From Bacteroidales bacterium UBA1219 (GTDB lineage Bacteria; Bacteroidota; Bacteroidia; Bacteroidales; P3): a stretch of 13,053 bases of DNA. The notes under the pieces are model-generated. The model saw nothing but the letters and a program-made list of their open reading frames with translations. It had not been told where the DNA came from and searched no databases. Of this stretch, positions 1-6,653 are shown piece after piece (position 1 is the stretch's first letter; the number at the start of each line of letters is the position of its first letter). The translations under genes were made by a program, and so were the position numbers. The stretch is from positions 1 to 13,053 of the forward strand of contig DBXF01000059.1 in assembly GCA_002309295.1 (NCBI GenBank), written 5' to 3'.

Positions 1-1161
1 ACCATTACCAACGACGGTTCGGCCATCGGCAGTCTCTACGTCTCCCTCTCCGACGGTACAAACAGCTACATCGACATTGCCGGCGGTGCCGTGGTTTATG
101 TGCTTTTGCCTGCCATCACTTCGGGCAACCTCACAATGAGAATTTTCAATACCGACGAAAAATGTACCACAAAGACAATTTCTTCGCTCACAACAGTAAG
201 GAACCACGTATATAACACATCGGTAAGCGGTATCACATTCAGCGAGAATCATCCGGCGCTGTTCAGCATAGGTTCTCTGCATAAAGTCTCCTTCGCGCCC
301 GGCAATCTGCAGTGGAGTTACACCAATGGAGGAGCCACAGCCACTACACATGCTGTTGTTGGCGGCGGTACAGAAACAGGTACATTCCGTTTTGCCGAGC
401 ACCAGTGGGATTTTGTGGGTAATCTTACCGAGGGTAATGTATATGGCGTTGGCGGCGATGCGACTGTCAAGTGCAGCAATACACAGCATAGTCACACCTA
501 TAAGGGTTGGTTAGACCATTTTGGCTGGGGTACAAGCGGATGGAACAGCGGTACCTATAGCTACGGCCCTGGGTCGAAGAGCACGTATGACACAAACTAT
601 TGGCCGGGTCTCAATTATGCCAACAATCTCACAGGAGCTTTCGCCTTTGCCGACTGGGGAATTTACAACGAAATCTATAATCCTTCAACTGGAGTTACCG
701 ACCCCCCAGGCACATGGCGCACGCCAACCAACGACGAGTGGGTTTATCTGTGCAACCTGCGTTCCACACCATCAGGGGCACGTTTTGCCAAAGCCGTTGT
801 GAACGGCGTCAACGGGCTGCTGTTGTTCCCCGACGACTGGGACCCCAGTGTTTATACGATTAATAGTGTGAATATAGGTGCGGTAGATTACACTGTCAAT
901 GTTATCCCTCTAGCAGATTTTCAGATATTGGAAGATAAGGGTATGGTGTTCCTGCCTGCCGCAGGCAATCGTGGCGGCTCAAGTGTTGCTATGGTTCTTC
1001 AGAACGGTTCATATTGGTCGTCAACGAGTTATGATAAAAAAAATGCCTATGGCATGTATTTTGGTACGGATACAAAATATGGTGGTTTATTTGTGGGGCC
1101 GGGGCTCACACACGGACGAAGCCACGGACGTAACGTGCGTCTTATACGCGACGAATTGTAA
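1..1161 (+). CDS. Surface protein, fimbrillin-like end plus C-type-lectin/FGE-like domain (5' truncated)
   Basis: The reading frame is open from base 1, so the true start lies outside the window; 386 residues are visible. The first ~75 residues are beta-rich and end in a pattern (TVRNHVYNTSVSG) like the last strand of Bacteroidales fimbrillin-type domains. From about residue 88 the protein follows a family common in gut Bacteroidales surface proteins: KVSFAPGNLQ (~95), FRFAEHQWDFVGN (~129), FGWGTSGWNSG (~174), WRTPTNDEWVYL (239-250), NGSYWSSTS (~335-343) and a terminal NVRLIRD. The late motifs match the Fib_succ_major / FGE-sulfatase-like fold, a C-type-lectin-like scaffold often used for binding. 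No catalytic function can be claimed. Location is probably the cell surface, but the signal peptide or lipobox is not in view. A strong terminator follows 20 bases after the stop. Alternative: a generic fimbrillin-family or FISUMP-domain protein. Confidence 0.8.
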   Translation, partial: TITNDGSAIGSLYVSLSDGTNSYIDIAGGAVVYVLLPAITSGNLTMRIFNTDEKCTTKTISSLTTVRNHVYNTSVSGITFSENHPALFSIGSLHKVSFAPGNLQWSYTNGGATATTHAVVGGGTETGTFRFAEHQWDFVGNLTEGNVYGVGGDATVKCSNTQHSHTYKGWLDHFGWGTSGWNSGTYSYGPGSKSTYDTNYWPGLNYANNLTGAFAFADWGIYNEIYNPSTGVTDPPGTWRTPTNDEWVYLCNLRSTPSGARFAKAVVNGVNGLLLFPDDWDPSVYTINSVNIGAVDYTVNVIPLADFQILEDKGMVFLPAAGNRGGSSVAMVLQNGSYWSSTSYDKKNAYGMYFGTDTKYGGLFVGPGLTHGRSHGRNVRLIRDEL

Positions 1162-1181
1162 ATAACAATGATAAGAAATAT

Positions 1182-1215
1182 ACAGAGGCTCGTTTTTACG
1201 GCCTCTGTTTTTTTT
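1182..1215 (+). terminator. Intrinsic terminator after the surface-protein gene
   Basis: A perfect 8-bp stem, ACAGAGGC (1182-1189) and GCCTCTGT (1201-1208), closes an 11-base loop and runs into eight T residues (1208-1215). This is a textbook rho-independent terminator that separates the surface-protein gene from the bactofilin operon. Confidence 0.9.
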
Positions 1216-1253
1216 GTGCCCAAGGGAAGATACACGTGCGGTGGAAAAAAAGT

Positions 1254-1284
1254 TTTGTAATTTCGCAAAATAATCGTAAATTTG
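1254..1284 (+). promoter_or_regulatory. Bacteroides-type promoter for the bactofilin operon
   Basis: TTTG at 1254-1257, a 19-base spacer and TAAATTTG at 1277-1284 match the -33/-7 consensus of the primary Bacteroidota sigma factor (TTTG ... TAnnTTTG). Transcription would start near 1290, giving a leader of about 40 A/T-rich bases before the ATG at 1332. Confidence 0.85.
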
Positions 1285-1331
1285 CAGTTTCAAAAAAAAT
1301 AGATTTCGAACAAAAAACTACATAATATATT

Positions 1332-1733
1332 ATGGCAAAATTTACGGAGATAGTAGGAGTCAGTGCCATCAATACCATTTCGCAAGGCACTGAAATTAAG
1401 GGAAATATCAAAGCCTCGGGCGATTTCCGCTTGGACGGCACACTCGAAGGCGACATTGTTTTGGACGGCAAGCTCGTGGTGGGTGAAAACGGCAATGTTT
1501 GTGGCAATATCATCTGCCAAAACGCCAATATCATTGGCAATGTGTGTGGCAATCTCACCGTTAAGGAGCTGCTGTGCCTCCATGCCACCGCAGTGGTGAA
1601 AGGCGACATAGTGATAAACAAACTCTCCATCGAGCCTGGCGCCAAATTCGAAGGTACTTGCAAAATGTATCAGGAGTCGGTGAGATACAACTACGCCGAG
1701 CCCGAACCCGCCGCCAACGACAACGAGGAGTAA
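1332..1733 (+). CDS. Bactofilin (polymer-forming cytoskeletal protein)
   Basis: The 133-residue protein has the bactofilin (DUF583) layout: a short flexible N-terminus with INTISQGTEIKGNI (13-26), a central right-handed beta-helix with regularly spaced Gly/Val/Ile turns (DFRLDGTLEGDI, LVVGENGNV, ANIIGNV, VVKGDI; roughly 30-105), and a short acidic tail. Bactofilins polymerise without nucleotide, often at the membrane, and act in cell shape, wall synthesis or polar organisation. The ATG follows an A/T-rich leader without Shine-Dalgarno, as usual in this phylum. It is the first gene of a three-gene operon with an AtpZ-like protein (18-base gap) and a kinase-RapZ fusion. Five cysteines (57, 62, 72, 82, 110), four of them inside the beta-helix with GNVCGN occurring twice, are more than I recall for close relatives. 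Confidence 0.9.
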   Translation: MAKFTEIVGVSAINTISQGTEIKGNIKASGDFRLDGTLEGDIVLDGKLVVGENGNVCGNIICQNANIIGNVCGNLTVKELLCLHATAVVKGDIVINKLSIEPGAKFEGTCKMYQESVRYNYAEPEPAANDNEE

Positions 1734-1751
1734 CGCTCGTTACCGACACCA

Positions 1752-1967
1752 ATGTCCGACGACAAAAGCAAAAAATCGCCCCTGCGCAGCTATGCCGAAT
1801 ACTCAGCCCTCGGCATGGAAATGGTGGCTATAGTGCTGATTTGCGTCTTTATTGGCGTGAAACTTGACGACTGGGTGCCACTGAAATTTCCGCTGTTCAC
1901 CCTCTTTTTTGTTGCCGTGGGACTTACGGGGTCCATAGTGGTGCTTGTGCAACGGACTAAAAAATAA
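1752..1967 (+). CDS. AtpZ/AtpI-like two-helix membrane protein
   Basis: The 71-residue protein has a charged, Lys-rich N-terminus, a first membrane helix at about 19-36, the family motif GVKLDDW (35-41) in the turn, a second helix at about 47-66, and a basic C-terminus. This matches the AtpZ family (ATPase_gene1, PF09527), small inner-membrane proteins usually encoded at the head of F1Fo ATP synthase operons and implicated in c-ring assembly or Mg/Ca transport. No ATP synthase subunit is encoded in the window, so the usual partner genes are elsewhere. It lies 18 bases after the bactofilin gene and 6 bases before the kinase-RapZ fusion, clearly in one operon. Confidence 0.82.
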   Translation: MSDDKSKKSPLRSYAEYSALGMEMVAIVLICVFIGVKLDDWVPLKFPLFTLFFVAVGLTGSIVVLVQRTKK

Positions 1968-1973
1968 TCCCTT

Positions 1974-3383
1974 ATGGAGAAACTTTTCGAAAAATGGGCA
2001 AACGAGCCGATTGCTGAAAAAAACGAGATTTCGGCCCACGGTTCGGCACGACGCTATTTCCGCCTGAAAGGCCGTAACCATGTATGCATCGCCGCTATAA
2101 ACGACGATGTGCGCGAAAACGAGGCGTTTTTCTACTACTCCGACTTTTTCCGTAAAAAAGGGCTCAAAGTCCCCGAAGTATATGCCGTTTCTGCCGACAG
2201 CAAGACCTATCTGCAACAAGATTTGGGCAATCAGACGCTTTACGACATGCTCGTTGCCAAACGCGCAGCCGGACAGGGTTTCGACAAAGAGGCCGAACAC
2301 CTTTATTATAAAGTGATAGTCGGGCTGGTGGCCATGCAGGCCTGCGGCAAGGAGATGGATTTCTCCCACGCCTATCCCCGCGAGGCTTTCGACAGGCAGT
2401 CCATGCTTTGGGACCTCAACTATTTCAAATACGATTTTCTGAAACTCGCCCACGTACCTTTCGACGAGCAGCTTTTGGAGAACGACTTCCAGCGTTTTGC
2501 CAATGAGCTCGAGGCCTGCGGGCTGTCGTATTTCCTATATAGGGATTTCCAGTCGCGCAACATGATGCTCTGCAACGACGAAGTTTATTTTATTGACTAT
2601 CAAGGAGGAAGAAAAGGCGCTCCCTATTACGACCTTGCCTCGCTGCTCTACGACGCCAAAGCCGAAATCCCCGACGACGCCCGTAAGCGTTTGGCCGATT
2701 ATTATTACCATGCATCGGGCTTGGATAAAAGGCAGAGTCGCGACGAATTCCTTTCGGCTTTGCACAAATTCACCCTTCTGCGTATAATGCAGGCAATGGG
2801 GGCTTACGGCTACCGAGGATTGTACGAAGGCAAGGAACATTTCGTAAAGAGTATAAAACCCGCACTTGTCAATCTTGGCAATATTTTGGGTAACAGTGGA
2901 TTGCTCGACGGCTATCCCGAATTGTCGAGGGTGTTGCAGTCGTTGCAGCAAAGCCATGAACTTATGTACATTGTGGCAGAGCATAGCGCTCCCGTGCTTA
3001 CGGTAACGGTGAACAGCTTTTCGTACAAACGCGGCCTGCCCTACGACAAAAGCGGCAACGGCGGCGGCTTTGTGTTCGACTGCCGTGCTTTGCCCAATCC
3101 GGGGCGTTACCCGCAATATCAGACATTTACTGGCAAGGACCAGCCCGTGATAGAATTTCTGCAAAGGGAGCCCGAAGTTGATGAGTTTGTGCAGAATGCC
3201 GCCAAAATGGTGCTCAAATCCGTGGAACGCTATCAGCAACGCGGGTTCGCCAATCTGCAGGTGAATTTCGGCTGTACTGGCGGACAGCACCGCTCGGTGT
3301 ATTGCGCCGAACATACCGCAAAAATAATAGAGCGGGAAACCGGCTGCAAGGTTGTGATACACCATCTTGAACAAGATAGATAA
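1974..3383 (+). CDS. AmgK-like sugar kinase domain fused to RapZ C-terminal domain
   Basis: A 469-residue two-domain protein. Residues ~1-330 are an aminoglycoside-phosphotransferase/choline-kinase-fold domain related to AmgK: GSARRYFRL (23-31) as phosphate loop, QQDLGNQTLYD (81-91) as hinge, catalytic loop YRDFQSRNMM (189-198) with D191 and N196, and metal-binding FIDYQGGRKGAPYYDLAS (206-223) with D208. Residues ~341-469 match the C-terminal domain of RapZ: SFSYKRGLP (348-356), FDCRALPNPGRYP (368-380) and GCTGGQHRSV (433-442). In enterobacteria that domain binds small RNA and senses glucosamine-6-phosphate. The RapZ N-terminal Walker-type domain is absent. From the family comes kinase activity on a sugar (AmgK phosphorylates MurNAc/GlcNAc at the anomeric carbon); from the fusion I infer an amino-sugar-responsive kinase linked to cell-wall precursors. 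No MurU-like nucleotidyltransferase is adjacent. The substrate is unproven. Confidence 0.85.
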   Translation: MEKLFEKWANEPIAEKNEISAHGSARRYFRLKGRNHVCIAAINDDVRENEAFFYYSDFFRKKGLKVPEVYAVSADSKTYLQQDLGNQTLYDMLVAKRAAGQGFDKEAEHLYYKVIVGLVAMQACGKEMDFSHAYPREAFDRQSMLWDLNYFKYDFLKLAHVPFDEQLLENDFQRFANELEACGLSYFLYRDFQSRNMMLCNDEVYFIDYQGGRKGAPYYDLASLLYDAKAEIPDDARKRLADYYYHASGLDKRQSRDEFLSALHKFTLLRIMQAMGAYGYRGLYEGKEHFVKSIKPALVNLGNILGNSGLLDGYPELSRVLQSLQQSHELMYIVAEHSAPVLTVTVNSFSYKRGLPYDKSGNGGGFVFDCRALPNPGRYPQYQTFTGKDQPVIEFLQREPEVDEFVQNAAKMVLKSVERYQQRGFANLQVNFGCTGGQHRSVYCAEHTAKIIERETGCKVVIHHLEQDR

Positions 3384-3446
3384 AAGGCTAAAATCTTGAA
3401 AATTATGATATTGACATTGAGCTGGTGAAAAAAATGAAAATAGTTT

Positions 3447-3477
3447 TTCGTTATTTGAAAAAAACTGCGTATATTTG
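3447..3477 (+). promoter_or_regulatory. Bacteroides-type promoter for the downstream four-gene run
   Basis: TATATTTG at 3470-3477 fits the -7 element TAnnTTTG. A near-consensus -33 box, TTCG within TTTTTCG (3447-3450), lies 19 bases upstream. The predicted start near 3484 gives a leader of about 50 bases that is almost entirely A/T, ending at the ATG at 3537. No terminator hairpin is visible between the upstream stop (3383) and this site, so some read-through is possible. Confidence 0.65.
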
Positions 3478-3536
3478 CAAAACAGAAAAACAAGAAATAA
3501 ATAATATTAAATAAGTATAACACAAAGAATAACAAA

Positions 3537-4217
3537 ATGAAAGCAGGAAAAGTAATTGCAATAGTATCTGCAGTCTTAGTGGTGCCAATTGTTATTTTGG
3601 CCATTTTGGTTTACAAAAGCATTGTAACCCCCATGCGTTTCGAGGACGAGTGCAACCGTCGTCGCGACCTTGTTGCCGAAAAACTGAAAACCATACGTAC
3701 TTTGCAGGAAGCCCACAAGCAGGTTTACAACTGCTACGCCGCCGATTTGGATTCGCTCATTATCGACTTGCAGCAGGGCAAACAGCCTGTGGTTAAGAAA
3801 CAGACTCTTGGCGAAATCCCCGAGGATATGACCGAGGCCGAGGCTATGAAACAGGGTCTGATGCGTCGTGATACGATATTTATGAACCCCCTCGAAAAAC
3901 TGAGAGAAGAGAAGAAACTTTTCAAGGTTACCGATGGCGACACTATAATGATTACCGACGAGGATCTGAAAGATCTTAAATATGTTCCCATGACCAACAA
4001 ACAGAAAGTGTTCGAGAGCGATGCTGGATTTATCGAAAGAGGCGGTTTCCAAGTGCCTGTTTTCGAAGTTAAAGTTTCTTTCGAGGATCTGCTGTGGGAT
4101 TTGGACCAACAGAGCGTGATAAACAAAATTGCCGAAATCGAACGTGTCGACGGCAAATATGCAGGATGGAAAGTAGGAAGTATGGACGATCCTGTTACCG
4201 ATGGAAACTTCGAGTAA
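3537..4217 (+). CDS. Single-pass membrane protein of unknown function
   Basis: The 226-residue protein has one N-terminal hydrophobic helix (about 6-26) with no signal-peptidase site or lipobox, so it is probably anchored with the rest in the periplasm. Residues ~35-82 are charged and helical: RDLVAEKLKTIRTLQEAHKQ followed by YNCYAADLDSLIIDLQQG. The pattern of a long helix, IRxxQEAxxxxYxxYxxxLDSL, then a mixed alpha/beta region resembles the layout of pilin-like proteins, but no prepilin-peptidase motif is present. The remainder contains charged stretches and an FQVPVFEVKVSFEDLLWDL segment (171-189). I recall similar proteins in Bacteroidales next to DUF3822 and rsmD but know no function. It starts the run driven by the promoter at 3447-3477 and is followed after 12 bases by the DUF3822 gene. 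Confidence 0.8.
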   Translation: MKAGKVIAIVSAVLVVPIVILAILVYKSIVTPMRFEDECNRRRDLVAEKLKTIRTLQEAHKQVYNCYAADLDSLIIDLQQGKQPVVKKQTLGEIPEDMTEAEAMKQGLMRRDTIFMNPLEKLREEKKLFKVTDGDTIMITDEDLKDLKYVPMTNKQKVFESDAGFIERGGFQVPVFEVKVSFEDLLWDLDQQSVINKIAEIERVDGKYAGWKVGSMDDPVTDGNFE

Positions 4218-4229
4218 AACCAAAATTAT

Positions 4230-5060
4230 ATGTCGTACACAATAAATAACTTTATTGCATCGGATACGCGTATCCAAGACGGCGACAAGAAATTATCCAT
4301 TTGTCTTTCAGCAAATGGATTTTCTTTTTCCGTAGTTTCGCTAAGCGGCAAGTTGCTTGCCGTTGGCGACGTGGGCTGCGACATGCCTAAGTCTGTGGCG
4401 GCCATGATGATGCAGCTGCGCGAAATCTTCGGCAAGTTGTCGATAAACCTGCCGTCGTTTGCCGAAACGGAAGTGATAGAGCCTGTGGCGAAATTCACAT
4501 GGATCCCCGAGCATCTATACAAAAAAGGTTCGGAAAAACAGTGTCTGCAACTAGTTTGCACCCTGGGACCCAAGGACGAAGTGAACGTGGAGTATTCCGA
4601 ACAGATGCAGGCATACTGCGTTTTCGTTACCGAAAGTGTGATGATACCTGCACTCAAAATCCTCGCCCCCAAGATAAAACACCGCTGTCAGCACAGCGTC
4701 CTAGCCGAAAGTTCGCATGTGGCCGAAAAGAGCAAGAACAAACCCATGATAGCCGCCAATTTCCGTAGCGGAAGCGTAGATTTGGCCGTGTTTACGGAGC
4801 AGAGACTGCAGATGACGAACACCTACGCCTACACATCCACCGCCGATGCAGTGTTCCAGATACTCAGCGTTATACGCAATCTGCAGCTGCGCAAGGATTT
4901 GGCTGAGCTGACGCTGTCGGGCGAAGTTGACAAAGAACGTTATCAGCAGATACGTCCTTATTTCGCCAAGGTGAGCCTCAACACCGGACGTCCGGTTGCG
5001 ATAGACGACGAAGCCCTGCGCCGTGTGTATATTTACAAATACGCGCTAACAATAAACTGA
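4230..5060 (+). CDS. DUF3822 family protein (probable ASKHA/PilM-like fold)
   Basis: A 276-residue soluble protein. Its size and its place directly before rsmD (one base between stop and start) match the Bacteroidota family DUF3822. Two halves each begin with a beta-hairpin typical of actin-like folds: KLSICLSANGFSFSVVSLSGKLLAVG (about 21-46) and FRSGSVDLAVFTEQRLQMTNTYAYTSTADAVFQIL (about 177-211). The second leads into a helix and then LAELTLSGEV, like the phosphate-2 strand of ASKHA proteins. The nucleotide-binding residues are not clearly kept. Function is unknown; the fold suggestion is inference from the strand pattern. The upstream membrane-anchored protein in the same run is a natural candidate partner. 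Confidence 0.8.
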   Translation: MSYTINNFIASDTRIQDGDKKLSICLSANGFSFSVVSLSGKLLAVGDVGCDMPKSVAAMMMQLREIFGKLSINLPSFAETEVIEPVAKFTWIPEHLYKKGSEKQCLQLVCTLGPKDEVNVEYSEQMQAYCVFVTESVMIPALKILAPKIKHRCQHSVLAESSHVAEKSKNKPMIAANFRSGSVDLAVFTEQRLQMTNTYAYTSTADAVFQILSVIRNLQLRKDLAELTLSGEVDKERYQQIRPYFAKVSLNTGRPVAIDDEALRRVYIYKYALTIN

Positions 5061-5061
5061 T

Positions 5062-5613
5062 ATGCGTATCATCAGCGGCACACTGAGAGGCAGGCGCATA
5101 GAGCCTAAAGAGGAGTTGCCGGTGCGGCCTACCACCGACATGGCCCGCGAGAGCCTGTTCAATATCCTCAACAATTACGTTGATTACGAGGATTGTGCAG
5201 TAATGGACCTCTTTGCAGGCACGGGCGCCGTGTCGCTGGAATTCGTGTCGCGGGGAGCCAAAGAGGTTACGGCTGTGGAGATAAATCCCAAGTGCGTGGA
5301 TTTCATACGTAAGACGGCCGAACGCTTCGGTGTGGAAAATATTCATGTGGTGCGTGCTGACGTCTTCGACCTGCTGAAACGTGCTTACAAGAAATTCGAC
5401 ATAGTGTTTGCCGACCCGCCCTATTCCTCGCCCGACCTGCCCAATCTGCCCGACCTCGTTTTCGAAAATAACATCCTCACCGACGACGGCATTTTTATCC
5501 TCGAACATCCGCAGGAGCATTCTTTCGAGAACCACCCGCATTTTTGGCAGCACCGCAAATACGGCAAGGTTAATTTCACTTTCTTTGCAAATAAATTAGA
5601 ATCAGATAATTAA
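5062..5613 (+). CDS. rsmD: 16S rRNA (guanine(966)-N2)-methyltransferase RsmD
   Basis: The 183-residue protein, a normal length for RsmD, methylates G966 of 16S rRNA using S-adenosylmethionine, in the late stages of 30S subunit assembly. Family signatures are all present: MRIISGTLRGRR at the N-terminus, RPTTDMARESLFNIL (22-36), the SAM-binding loop DLFAGTGAVSLEFVSRGA (49-66), the acidic ribose-binding residue E73 in AVEINPK, and the catalytic motif ADPPY (117-121). The start follows the DUF3822 stop by one base, implying translational coupling. It is followed 13 bases later by purC. Confidence 0.96.
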   Translation: MRIISGTLRGRRIEPKEELPVRPTTDMARESLFNILNNYVDYEDCAVMDLFAGTGAVSLEFVSRGAKEVTAVEINPKCVDFIRKTAERFGVENIHVVRADVFDLLKRAYKKFDIVFADPPYSSPDLPNLPDLVFENNILTDDGIFILEHPQEHSFENHPHFWQHRKYGKVNFTFFANKLESDN

Positions 5614-5626
5614 ACATAACAAGACG

Positions 5627-6571
5627 ATGAAAGCAGTAGTAAAAACAAATTTCCATTTTCCGAAACAGAAAAGTCTCTACGAAGGCAAAGTTAGGGACGT
5701 TTACAATATCGACGACAAATATCTGGCCATGGTTGTAAGCGACCGCATCTCGGCTTTCGACGTGGTGCTGCCCGAGGGAATACCCTACAAAGGTCAGGTG
5801 CTCAACCAGATAGCCGCCAAATTCCTCGACGCCACCGCTGACATACTTCCCAACTGGAAAATAGCCACCCCCGACCCCATGGTGACAGTGGGCCACCGTT
5901 GCGAACCTTTCAAAGTTGAGATGGTGATACGCGGCTACCTCGCAGGCAGCTCGTGGCGCGAATACAAGGCCGGCAAACGCACCCTCTGCGGTGTGCCGTT
6001 GCCCGAAGGCATGGTGGAAAACCAGAAATTCCCCTCGCCGATAATCACCCCCACCACCAAGGCCGATGAAGGGCACGATGAGAATATTTCCAAGGAAGAG
6101 ATTATCCGTCAGGGACTTGTGAGCAAAGAAGATTACGAACAACTGGAGAAATATACCTACGCATTGTTCCAACGTGGCACCGAAATGGCTGCTAAACAGG
6201 GGCTTATACTCGTTGACACCAAATACGAGTTCGGCAAAAAGGACGGAAAAATTTTCCTCATCGACGAGATACACACCCCCGACTCATCGCGCTATTTCTA
6301 TGCCGAGGGCTACGAAGAACGTCTGAAAAACGGCGAGAAACAGCGTCAGCTCTCCAAGGAGTTCGTGCGCGAATGGCTTATGGAAAACGGTTTCCAAGGC
6401 AAGGAAGGACAGAAAGTGCCCGAAATGACACCCGAGTTTGTAAATCAGGTAACTGACAGATATATCGAGCTTTACGAAAAGATAGTAGGGGAGAAGTTTG
6501 TGAAATCCGAGTCCGACGACACCGCCAAACGCATCGAAACCAACGTTACAAACTTTTTGGAAAAACTGTAA
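5627..6571 (+). CDS. purC: Phosphoribosylaminoimidazole-succinocarboxamide synthase (SAICAR synthetase)
   Basis: The 314-residue enzyme joins CAIR and aspartate, with ATP, to make SAICAR in de novo purine synthesis in the cytoplasm. Motifs: LYEGKVRDVY (17-26), SDRISAFDVVLPEGIPYKG (38-56), VEMVIRGYLAGSSW (97-110), TPTTKADEGHDENIS (141-155), LVDTKYEFG (195-203) and LIDEIHTPDSSR (211-222). The length is that of the longer PurC type found in Bacteroidota and fungi rather than the ~240-residue E. coli form. No purine-riboswitch structure is visible upstream; the gene appears to be the last of the run that begins at 3537. The tandem heptamer tracts begin 5 bases after its stop. Confidence 0.97.
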   Translation: MKAVVKTNFHFPKQKSLYEGKVRDVYNIDDKYLAMVVSDRISAFDVVLPEGIPYKGQVLNQIAAKFLDATADILPNWKIATPDPMVTVGHRCEPFKVEMVIRGYLAGSSWREYKAGKRTLCGVPLPEGMVENQKFPSPIITPTTKADEGHDENISKEEIIRQGLVSKEDYEQLEKYTYALFQRGTEMAAKQGLILVDTKYEFGKKDGKIFLIDEIHTPDSSRYFYAEGYEERLKNGEKQRQLSKEFVREWLMENGFQGKEGQKVPEMTPEFVNQVTDRYIELYEKIVGEKFVKSESDDTAKRIETNVTNFLEKL

Positions 6572-6576
6572 TTTCT

Positions 6577-6597
6577 AATTCGGAATTCGGAACTCGG
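6577..6597. repeat. 7-bp tandem tract, AATTCGG type
   Basis: Two exact copies of AATTCGG (6577-6583 and 6584-6590) and one variant, AACTCGG (6591-6597), stand in tandem and trail off into AACGGAA. The tract begins 5 bases after the purC stop and is followed 12 bases later by a second heptamer tract with a different unit. Confidence 0.8.
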
Positions 6598-6609
6598 AAC
6601 GGAATTTTA

Positions 6610-6651
6610 CTAATCACTATTTACTAATCACTATTCACTAATCACTGATTA
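6610..6651. repeat. 7-bp tandem tract, CTAATCA type, directly before sppA
   Basis: Six consecutive heptamers fill 42 bases: CTAATCA, CTATTTA, CTAATCA, CTATTCA, CTAATCA, CTGATTA. The odd units are identical and the even units vary, so a 14-bp higher-order unit is also visible (exact copy at 6607-6620 and 6621-6634). The tract ends two bases before the sppA ATG and therefore occupies the leader and ribosome-loading region. No promoter consensus is seen between purC and sppA. Confidence 0.88.
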
Positions 6652-6653
6652 AT

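Noticed and set aside
2535..3374. Minus-strand open frame of 279 codons
   Set aside because: It lies opposite the well-conserved kinase-RapZ gene, has no recognisable domain, and has no promoter.
6577..6651. CRISPR array
   Set aside because: The units are 7 bp and contiguous, with no spacers and no cas genes nearby.
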